From: Leguminivora glycinivorella
Lineage: Eukaryota; Arthropoda; Insecta; Lepidoptera; Tortricidae
NCBI RefSeq assembly: GCF_023078275.1
Contig: NC_062971.1
Span: 3,410,001 to 3,474,000, forward strand
Direction: 5' to 3'
DNA: 64,000 nucleotides
A model generated the notes under the pieces. It did no database searches, was not told the origin of the DNA, and saw only the letters and a list, made by a program, of their open reading frames with translations. Positions 10,562-22,500 of this stretch are shown here, piece by piece. Position numbers and translations under genes: made by a program. Numbering within the stretch: the stretch's first letter is position 1; each line of letters opens with the position of its first letter.

Positions 10562-13500
10562 GTTAGTAGCCAAATTAATAATTTATTACTTGAGTTGGTG
10601 TGTTTTCTTGTATCTGGATGTGTAATTTTTGAGTTCCTTTTTATTTCAGTTACAATTGAGAGTACGGTGCAGCAAGTGCTTTATCTTATAGTCTACCACA
10701 TCGTACTGTTCATGTTCGCCTGGTCATATTGTCGTACAATTTTTGCACAAATTGAACCCATACCAGAAAAGGTAAGTACAATTTTTATTCCTAATTGTTT
10801 CTAGTTATGGTAATGACCTCATTTTTAGTATTATGAACATTAATCAACTTAAACAATAGACTTTCCTGTTTGTTATGAAATGAGAAACTATTTAACAGTA
10901 TGCTAATCTCCTTATTATTTTCCATATTTGACCAAGACCTTCGTTTCTAATCTTTCTATGCCCTACCTACCAACCTAGTTGAGTTTAAGTCCTGACAAAG
11001 TAGAAATCACATTGAGTTTCACTTCTCATTAAGGCAAAGACTTTCCTTACACGGTTTTGTCAAATTCATTGTTCAGTTAGCAACAGAAGAATCATGTCCA
11101 TATTGTGCTAAAAATTACCCATGCATTGTTACTCTCTGAGCAAAGTTGTATTTAGATCATTGTACTATGTTTTAAGGTGATGGTTCATATTGTTCATATG
11201 ATTGTATACTGTTTTGAAATAATTTATGAGTCCCAGTGAGCTTGGATCTTCAAGAGCATTCTAAAAACATGAAGTGTGAATGCTTCAGCACAACAGGAAA
11301 TTCCTTATTATTATCAAAGAGGATCGAGTATTATAGAGAGTTACTGTCAAAGTAAAATGTGTAATCACAGTGCATAGACTGCCATCTCTGGACACAAGCT
11401 TAAAACTTTTGAACCTGAGTTTTGACAATTTGGCCCATATTGTTAGCTTGATATGTGTTAAAATGTAAAATATTAATATTAGCACCATCTAGCCGAGGGT
11501 TCCCCAAAGGTGTAACACCATCTAGGACTTTATCTGTCTATACGGAGTTACATATGTCTTTGTTATTATATTACAATAAAGCCATAATTGCCAAAATACT
11601 TCCCTATTAAACAAAATAACTGCCTGTACTGCACTGAAGATTAAACTCAAATTTATAATGAAAAGGAGTGGCAGTTGAAACATAAATAAACTAATATAAT
11701 TAATTAGCAGTGCCACCTATGAGCCATCCAATTCATCCCATTCACATATGAAGTGGCCAATTGGGCCACTGTCACCATTCAAGGGTATGGTCACATAATT
11801 CAATGAAGCCACTTTCACTTTGCAGACTTAGTTACATATTATTAGCATGTTTAGTGGCAATCCTTTACAATAAAATTGATTTTGCTAAAATAGTTGTACA
11901 TTTTCATGCTGTCTTGAGATAGTAGATAAAGGTGGAACAATTATTAACCTAATTTTAAGACCTGTTACTAACCCTTTTTCTGAAAATAAACCATTGACAG
12001 AAAAATAATTTTGTAGCTGATGAACAAGCAATACAATCACTCCTGTATCCCATATAAAAGGGTAGGCAGAGCACATGAAACTACTCAAGTTTCAGTGCCA
12101 CTCTTGGCAAATGAGGGATTGAATGAAAACGAAATTGTGACATTGCAGTGACAGGCTAACAACCATGTTTTTAGGAAAGGTTCAATATTGTACATTTCTT
12201 TAACCTTCTTGTTAAAGTATAATAAAGAGTACTATTGTACAGTATGGCCACTCCCACTCCCCGCTGAAAGTGCCGCCCACCCACTCTCGGTTACCTCACA
12301 GTTGCCTCCTGTCAAAAACGCGAACAGTCGACCTGTCATATCTCACTCAGACAAGCATGGTACGCGTTCACCTACACAAGCTTAGACTGTGTGCTAGGAA
12401 CGCGCCTCTTTCATATATTTGATTGCCAGTGTCGGAATTAATTAGTGAGTTTTTCGGATTTTATGTGCGAAATGTCATTTGATATTTGCCAGTCGCTTTT
12501 CGGTGAAGGAAAACATCGTGTGGAAACCGGACTAATTCCAATAAGGTCTAGTTTACCCTTCGGGTTGGAAGGTCAGATGGCACTTTCGTAAAAACTAGTA
12601 CCTACGCCAAATCTTGATGAGTCGTGGAAAATGCCGGGATAACGCAAAGAGAATGTTGAATGTCTGAATTAATTCTGTTACTTGTACCCTCTAAACCCAA
12701 TAAACGGGTCCACACCGACCGAGCAGCCTCGCGCACAAAACATCCGTTCTCAGCGCGCATGTTTGCTCGGCGAGCTAGCCCTCGGTCACCTATTCAAAAT
12801 AGTTCTGCACATATTATGCCCTTTTCGACATGGACATCCAAACTCACTCCTTCCTGATTTCATTATTTATTAGAATTCATTCTATTGATTATTTCCAGTT
12901 TAAGTTACCAGAGGAAGAAATAGAGCGATTACTCAGCGCAGATTCAGAAGAAGCGCAGAGACAGATCTTAGACAACTTCGCCAAGGATCTCCCTATAGTG
13001 ACAAGGTAATATTTCTGATATATTTAAATAATGCGCAAATGGAGCGTTTCCGAAAGCCGAAGGGTTTCCCCAAATCGACGCAGAATCATGTTAGTATGTA
13101 TGAAGCTGCTTACGCGTTCTGCAGCCGTACGCATGTTCATATCGCGCGACTTTTGATCGGCTAAAGCGATTCCGCGACGTAAGAGACGACGAATACGCGC
13201 GTACGAGAGCGCTAAGCACTTACAAATTTAAACAAGTCCTCACATAAGCATTATAGCGTAGAGTATGAGATGTCTGTCGTCAATCGTCATTACGAGTTAC
13301 GTCAGGCGTAGCAGGGTATGCTTAGGATCTCCACTATATGTTTTCACGTCAATGAAAAATGTTAAATGAAATTGTAGTATTCGAGGAGTATAACATTGTT
13401 TCTATGTGTGATGACCTCATGATCGTAAACTTTTCATAATGCGGTTGCGATCGCGGTATCATTCGTTGCATAATTTAGTCATAAAACTATTAGTTAGTAC

Positions 13501-16500
13501 GACAGTATAATGACACGATGACGACTATAATCGTCATGTTTTAAGATTATTAGGCTACAATTAAGGCAGTCAAACAATGTTTTTCATGTAGGTATGTAAT
13601 GTACCACCTTTTTTAGGGTTCCGTAGTCAACTAGGAACCCTTATAGTTTCGCCATGTCTGTCTGTCCGTCCGTCCGTCCGTCCGTCCGTCCGTCCGTCCG
13701 TCCGTCCGCGGATAATCTCAGTAACCGTTAGCACTAGAAAGCTGAAATTTGGTACCAATATGTATATCAATCACGCCAACAAAGTGCAAAAATAAAAAAT
13801 GGAAAAAAATGTTTTATTAGGGTACCCCCCCCTACTTGTAAAGTGGGGGCTGATATTTTTTTTTATTCCAACCCCAATGTGTGATATATTGTTGGATAGG
13901 TATTTAAAAATGAATAATGGTTTACTAAAACCATTTTTTGATAATATTAATATTTTCGGATATAATCGCTCCTAAAGGAAAAAAAGTGCGTCCCTCCCCT
14001 CTAACTTTTGAACCATATGTTTAAAAAATATGAAAAAAATCACAAAAGTAGAACTTTATAAAGACTTTCTAGGAAAATTATTTTGAACTTGATAGGTTCA
14101 GTAGTTTTTGAGAAAAGTACGGAAAATTACGGAACCCTACACTGAGCGTGGCCCGACACGCTCTTGGCCGGTTTTTGCCCATACATTGGCATTAATGTTG
14201 TATTATTAAAACATAATACCTCCAGGGTTAGGCACAATTATTGAACATTATGACACATGAAACTACAGCTTCATTATTTTCTCAATTCTAGACTGCGGCT
14301 TGCAATCAAAAATTGTTGCGGAAAAAAATCACTAACTAGAAAACAGATTTTAGACAATTTTGGAGAAAATATCCCTGTATTAACGAGGTATGTTGAATAC
14401 CTGTGAGTTGTATGTAGCTAAAATTGAGGAAATAATGTATTTTTAATGAGAATAAGCAGCATTTTTCGAGGTCTGTTGTGTTGAAAATACTGACACCTAT
14501 TTGTGTTGTACCTAGGCATAGGTTCGGCAATTAGATATTAATTTTGTTAGTCTTTGTCGCAGGGAGACTTGATTTTTCAAAATGGCCGTTATAAATGTTG
14601 TATAAAGGCCGCTGTACACATCGGGCCAACGGTTGGACCAACCCTTCGACCAACCCCTTGCCCAAGCGTGTAGAGGGCTACTTGGCCGTACGTTGGCAGT
14701 TGGCGCCAGCGCTGGCCGGCCAACCGACTCATTCAGTTTGTCGTCAGCCGTCGAGAGGACAGTAGTGAAAGATTTACGAAAATAATAAGTTTATCTATAC
14801 CAATAATAGTGTTGATTTTATGAAATACAATACCCTTGCAAATGTGTGCTTATCAGAATATTCAAAAAATTGTTAATATTTCAGATAATTTAATTTTATC
14901 ACGAAGTTATTAGGTATTTATTAATTAAATTTTGCTGACAACGTGAATGACCTAGAACTATCTAGCCTTTTCCATTCTACGTCCATCTTTTATGAAGGGC
15001 CAATGCCAAGTTATTGGTTCACTAATGTGTAAAAAGCGACTCTTATCTTGGCCAAGGGGGTGCTCAAGGGTTGGACCAACCGTTGGCTCCATGTGTACAG
15101 CGGCCATAACACTGTGTGACAAGGACAGCGTAATGTCAATGCCATCGCGCTGTCCCTGTCACACGATTAACCCTTTAATCGGTAGCGGCAAAATACTTGC
15201 CATCATACTTAAAACAGAGCGCGTGTTTGTGTTTACGCCATGATTAAGTTAATTATTGTTGCCATGCTGCCCTTTGCGTCTTTATCAGTGTTCAGCCGAT
15301 AACCTTCCTCTACGATAGACGAACTTGGTACCTAACTACCTACTCGTAACGTACTCAACATGCACTAATAGAATATAGTAGTAATCTATTTGAAGTAGGT
15401 CATCATCATACTCTTTGACAACCACATTCACTTTGACAACTAATCCCAAGATTTGGCATAGGCACTAGTTTTACGAATGCGACTGCCGTCTGACCTTCTA
15501 CCCCGAAGGGTAACTAGGCCTTGTCCGGATTAGTCTGGTTTCCTCACGAGTCACGATGTTTTCCTTCACCGAAAAGCGACTGGAAAATGTCAAATGACAT
15601 TTCGCACACAAGTTCGGAAAAAGTAATTGGTACGAGCCGGGGATCGACCTTATCGAACCCGTGACCTCCGGATTGAAAGTCGCACTCTCTTACCAATCAT
15701 TCAGATAGTTTCGTTGATCGGGAGAAAATGATTCAAAACCGCTTAGTCCTTTATCAGTATAGTCCGTTACCTTCATTACTGTTGTTTCCTTTTGGAATTA
15801 CCCTAACACACCTTACCTCTTTCAAGCGCCGTTAATAGTGATCTAATAAAATCAGAGGATCTATGGAACATAAATTCCTGCTTTTACCGGTACAGTCAAC
15901 CAATTGGAACCCTAGGCCACTCTACAACCATGTCAAAAGACAAGCAGTAAGAGATTTCTTACAATCAGATTTATAACGTCACTATGATATAGTTCTACAG
16001 TGGCCTAAGGTTCCAATTGGTTGACTGTACCTAGCGGCTATCTGTCTATTGTGATTTGATTGTTTAGAACATTGTCTTGAAGAATGTGTAGCTATTCTCG
16101 GCAGATAATTATGCCTAACGTGCCTGTATGCTATAATTTTAGTGAACTACGGGCTAGGTTAATTTCATTAAAACTAACGATCACACACATGAAACACGCC
16201 GTCGGTTTTATTACTCTTTTTACCAGTTGTATATTTACGTAGGTTCATTTTATTCGAACAAAACATACTTTGTTGAAAATTGGTAATCGAAATACGCATA
16301 ATTATTTAAAAGTGCTTGTTTCTTCTAGACTTTTATCTATTTGGCCTAAACTTATCTTAATAAAAGTATACAACTAGGGAACAAATCAAATTATTTTATT
16401 GAACATTTTTGATTTGTTGTTTTGAGCTGATGACCCGGGTTCGATTCCTGCCTCGGCCACCAGTGGGCCTTGTCGTTTTTTCTTTCGTGTATGATATCTA

Positions 16501-19500
16501 TTTTAATTTATCTTAATATGCTATAAAAGTAGCCATCAAATTACGTTGTTGCCAACAAATTTCTTCTATATTCACTGATACATTGTAAAATTTCTAATCC
16601 ATGGTGTTTAAAAACAATACTTTGAACGGACAGCGCTGTGATCCGATCTCCAAATAGATGTTTATTGAATCCATGCTTTCAGGACAATGTCAGGCTCAGT
16701 GCGATATTGCAACCGCTGCGTTTTAGTCAAGCCGGACAGAGCGCACCACTGCAGCCTCTGCGGGCGTTGCGTGCTTAAGATGGACCATCACTGCCCCTGG
16801 GTCAATAATTGCGTGTGCTTCCACAACTACAAGTTCTTCATGTTGTTCCTGGGCTATGCGCTGGTGTATTGCACCTTCGTCATGGCTACCTGCCTGCCTT
16901 ATTTCATTAAATTTTGGAGGGTAAGTGTCTTTTAACAGTTTGACATTTGTGTTGCCCTGGAGTCTACCAATAGCTAACTTAAGATGGAGTACCACTGCCC
17001 CTGGGTCAACAATTGCGTGTGCTTCCATAATTACAAATTCTTCATGTTGTTCCTGGTTTATGCGCTGGTGTATTGCACCTTAGTCGTGGCCACGTGTCTG
17101 CCTTATTTCATTAAGTTTTGGAGATAAGTAGCTTACCTACTAGCTTTTGGTGGGACCAGTGCCTTAATAAGCTTTATCACAACAACTGATATATTGAACC
17201 TTTCTGCCTTATTTCATTAAGGGAGGGGGTTTTGTGTGACAAGGGGGAGGGAGGTGTCCTAAATTTCGTAGTTCGAACACTTTACTTATACGAGTACTTG
17301 TTAGGCCACAGTGCGCGCGCTGCGGCTGACAATATCAACACTGCATTGGGCGCTGGAAGTACAAGCCATGCCACGGTGTCCAGATGGTTTGACCGTTTTA
17401 AATCAGGAGACAGGAGCCTTGAAAGTCAGTCACGCTCAGGGCGACCACCTGCATTCAATGATGACGATTTACGCCGCGAACTACAGTCGAATCCTGATGC
17501 TACTACTCGTGAATTAGCGGAAGCACTTAACTGCAGTCACCACGCTGTGGAATACCATCTGCATGAGCTTGGGTATCGAAAAGTTTTGGCTCGATGGGTA
17601 CCGCACATCCTTACCGACGCCAGTCGTGCAGTCCGTGTCGCCATCTGTCAATCACTTTTGCTGCGACCCCGACGTAAAGAGTTTTTGACTGATCTGGTTA
17701 CGGGAGATGAATCATGGATTTATTATGAGGACGATACACGTCGTGCTTTGTGGCTGCCTCGAGAAGAAACGCCACCAACTCAACCGAAGCTGAGTCAAAA
17801 GAACCGCTTAAAAGTTTTGCTTTGTTGTTTTTGGGACTCGCAAGGCATGCTGTTTCATGAACTATTACACAATAAAACTGTAAACGCTAACAAATATTCA
17901 ACACAGCTCACTGAACTATCTTCTGCTATCAAGAAAAAACGACGAAGACGAGCCACTGTAATTTTACTACATGATAACACTCGACCTCATGTCGCATCTA
18001 CCGTTCGCCAACAGCTGCAGAACTTGGGCTGGGAGACGACACCCCACCCACCTTATTCTCCAGACCTCGCACCATCAGACTTTCATTTGTTTAGAGCCCT
18101 GAAACGACATTTGCGGGGTAAACAATTCAATGATTTCCATGATGTACAGGTGGAGTTGAACAACTTTTTCGAGGCACAGCCATCAGAGTTCTGGGCGAAA
18201 GGCATCCAAACTTTGCCGGATCGTTGGCAAGAAGTCATAGATGCTAATGGTGATTACATCATCGACTAAGCTTTTTGTATTGTAATAATAATAAAAAATA
18301 TGAAACGTAAACCAAGTGTCTCATTACTTTTGTGCCAACCCAATATTTCGTGTTGTAAAATGTCTATCGTATATAAAATAAATTTGTCTAAGCCATTTTT
18401 TTTAGCTAAAAATGTTCTAAATGGCCTAGACTATCACCTATTTTCGGCTTTGCATCTGGTTATAAATATAAGATACCAATTGTTATGTCGACCGATTCAG
18501 AATGTGGAATCTTGAGCGTTTCGGTGTGTTCAAGGCACGTAGGTTAAATAAATTTGTTACATACACACACCAACACGTGGAAAATATTAACTGCAAAACA
18601 TCAAACAATTTAGTTTGATAAATATTTTTTAACATTTAAGAATCAAAATTATCATTCATACGTTTATTCTACCAGCCACAGCCAGCTCAAGTTAAAATTT
18701 CTATGAAATTACTTTGCAGTCTTGTAGATAAAATAAAACTTTGTCATTCGTTTTTGAAGTACCTATCAAGAGAGCCTTTACCTGCTGGTGTGGTGAAGAA
18801 TAATTTAAGTACATAAATGGAAATAAGATTGATTTCAAACCGCTGTTTTTATTCAATAATTTCTACGTGTAAATTTGCAAAATATGTGACGTCACACTAG
18901 GGAGGGGGTAGTCTAACAAATGTGACAAGCTGTGACAAGGAGGGGGGGAGGGGTCAAAAATCATGTTTTTTAGTGTGACGTAATTTATGGATGATCCCCA
19001 ACGTGCCTTCTTCATTACATTAGGGTTTGTTAACATAGGTTTTGCCATATTTAAAGAATCAAGTTTCTCATAAACCTTGTATGGCAACTAAGTGATTACA
19101 TCCCGTTGCCTTAAAGTAAGGTCAGTGATTCTTTTGTTTTGTTTATTTTTTTCTTATCAGCGGAATGTTTTGTTTTCATAAAGATAAGTTAACCGTGTCA
19201 TTTGTAAGTAACAATATTGTTTAGGCCTTTATGGTTGATTTGTATCAGTGTACGTTTGTTATCGGGCTTGAACTTTATTGTATATAATCTTAGTGTTGTT
19301 TCTCGAGTTAAGGCTAAGTTTCGTCGAAATATGTATTTTGAGCGAACCAATAGAGTCAATATACCTACGCTAATGTCGCTGATCATGGACAACAAACGCT
19401 TTGGTCGTTGTTTTTCTATCCAGATATGGCTGATCTAAATACAGTAAATACTACATAATGCTATGAAACACAGTGTTTTATGTAAATATTTTGCACAAAA

Positions 19501-22500
19501 TATAAAAGGCATTCTCCAGTAGTCAACCCTATGGTTAAACAGATTTAAAAATGGTACAGAAACTAGAAAGAATAAGTAAGAGACTAAACCTAACTTCACT
19601 TAGTTTGTCCTTGAGAATAACATGTGTTAGTGCGTTTTCACATTATCCGATCCGATATCGGATGTCGGAAGGATTTCAATAGAAAAAATCCAAGATTGCG
19701 CCTGTAATGTATGGGATATCGGTCCGACATCCGATATCGGATCGGATAATGTGAAAACGCACTTACGGCTCAGCCACGACATTGGTCTAAGCGCGGCAGC
19801 GGTGAGCGGCGGCCATACATTGGAGCGAGACACAGCGATAGGACTTTTCATTCGCACGTATGGCTGCCGCTCACCGCTGTCGCGCAGACCAATGTCGTGG
19901 CTGGGCCGTTAGGTGACAGCCTGAAACCACATGAGGTCGAGGCTGCAGTATTTCGATACGTTGTTTACGTTTGAATCGTTTGATGCCCGTGGGTCGCGGC
20001 CGTGCTGCGGTTTACTCATATCATATACTAGCGACCCGCCCCGGCTTCGCACGGGTATTATACCTACATGTAAACCTTCCTCTAGAATCAGTCTATCTAT
20101 TAAAAAAAAACCGCATCAAAATCCGTTGCGTAGTTTTGAAGGTTTAAGCATACATAGGGACAGAGAAAGCGACTTTGTTTTATACTATGTAGTGAAGCGT
20201 GCAAATAATGTGTGCACGATTTATGATTCATTGCCCCGTCTTATAATGACGTGTTTTCATATTGGTCGTTTATCCTGTAAGAACAAGGATCGAAATGTAT
20301 AAATTGGCCCTATATCGGTGCAGAGCGTTCGGCAGGCCGGGCGAGCGTGCATACAACCTACAGATGTAGTTAGTGCGAAAAGGGTTACCTTCGTATTTTT
20401 CCGGAAACGTTCGTATTTGTTAGGCCAGTTCAATGTCAGTACATCTTGTACTGAGACTGACTGAAATGACATGATAGGTTCGTACGTTTCCGCAAAGAGG
20501 ATTAAGTATTTTAGAGAGTTACTGTCAGAGTAAAATATGTAATCAGACTGCCATCTTTCGTCACAAGCTTACAACTTTTATACCTCACGCAACTATGGGA
20601 ACAAATCAAATTATTTTAACAAATATTCGAGTTTTTAACAAATGGTTCGAATCCGGCCTTCACTGGTGGTGCTCGTCATTTTTTCTTTAATATATGACAT
20701 CTTATTTCGATTTTTAATTTTATACCTCAGTTTTGACATTTTGGCCCATATTGTTAGCTTGACCTTACTGGCCCGTATTGACCTTACTTCATCTTAGTAA
20801 AGCGGATAGACTTTGCATTTTTTTCAATCCGGATGCATTATGCTTGGATTAAACCTGACTTGATATATCAAACAACTGATAAGTCTGATAACGCTAACTC
20901 ACTTTTTATCCAATTGAGATAACGTGTGATTACGGAAAATTAGGTGAACTAGTTATAAGATGCCCATTATGCATGTACACTCACGAGTCAAGTAACTTTT
21001 GTTGTTGCCATTATCACTGAGAGCGGCCCGTCTTTAACCTACTTTTTTTTTTTACTACGTCGGCGGCAAACGAGCGTACGGTCCGCCTGATTGAAAGCGG
21101 TCACCGTAACCTATGGACGCCTGCAACTCAAAGAGTGATACATGCGCGTTGCCACCCCATTAGAAACTTGTACATTCCCTTTTGTTAAATACACAGTAAA
21201 AAGGAGTGCACAAGTTCCAAGGAGGGTTCGGGTTGCCGACGACTCAAAGGACAATAGACGGAATAAGTCAGTTCCGTAAGTCCTCCCGTCATCAGCACAC
21301 CGCACCCTCGTTGAGCTCTGGCAGCCTTACTCACCGGCAAGAACACAACACTATGAGTAGGGTCTAGTGCTATTTGGCTGCGGTATTCGGTCGTGTAATT
21401 TTCATTTACCCTCAAATGGCTTAATGACTTTGAGGGTAGATTTTGTTTACATTTATTTAAATACCTGAAGACACAATTAATTAATTAATTTAGTAAATTC
21501 AAAAGGATCGTGTGACTTTCCAGATGTATAAGAAATACCAGCATGCCCACTGCGAGGAGTTAATAGCGAATGGCACTTATACTAAAACGTGCATGGATAT
21601 AATCGTAAAAACCTTGGTTTTCCTTTATTCGCTTGTATGCGCAGGCGCAGTAGGAAGCTAGATAGTAAACTTCCGTTCTCTAAATACGAATATAAACGTT
21701 GGTTTAATAATAATTATTTATAGATTCGCAGTCGGTCTTTGTAAATCGGCGGAATTTAATAACCGGAGTAATTGGAACAAAATTGTTAATGTTATGAAAT
21801 ATTGAATTTTTAAATATACCGCCCTGGCTTGGGTGGCAGAGTGATTCAGGCGTCTGCCACGAATGTAGAAGAAGCTGGTTCGATCCCAGCGTTGGTAAAG
21901 CGGAAGTATTTAGAAAGCGGGAGTACAATTGCTTGGGGGACCTATCAGAATACCCATAGGTACATATATTTTCATCATGTTAATTTACATAATATAAGTG
22001 TAATTACAAGCGAGTCAATTTGAGTCAGTTTTTTCTCAATTAGTGCCTAAGTAATACCTTTCCACCCGTTTTGTTTCTTGCTTATTTTCAATAGGTATTT
22101 AGTTTATCGTCGGCTCATTTTTTTAAGTTTTATTTAACTATCATGTTTTATTTCATGTCATCTACTTCAATGTACACTTCATTGCGGCATAGCTGGGAAT
22201 CCAATCTTTAGGCGACGAGGTAATTCTGATAGGTGTTCCCTGCTAATCATTCATTATATGGTCAGGATTTTATTTTGCTGCCCCATCTATAAATAAATAA
22301 AAAATGCCTGATTTAAAGAGCTCTATAATTTGGAATAATTAAAAGTGTTACTTTCAAATACGCTTCGCTGCATAGATTGTACAGAATAGGGGCCTCTTTA
22401 AAGAAGAGACTTAGCAACAGGAATTTCGTACATTGACTCGACTGCTTCTATCCCCATGACATGCACATTATTATATTGATGTCCCGCCCTGCCCTGCGAG

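Larger units (their letters stand above)
10772..12898 (+). other. DHHC intron 2
   Basis: 2.1 kb, non-coding. Holds dispersed repeats at 11316-11465, 11990-12165, 12218-12440 and 12441-12625; the rest is AT-rich and unremarkable. Confidence 0.8.
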
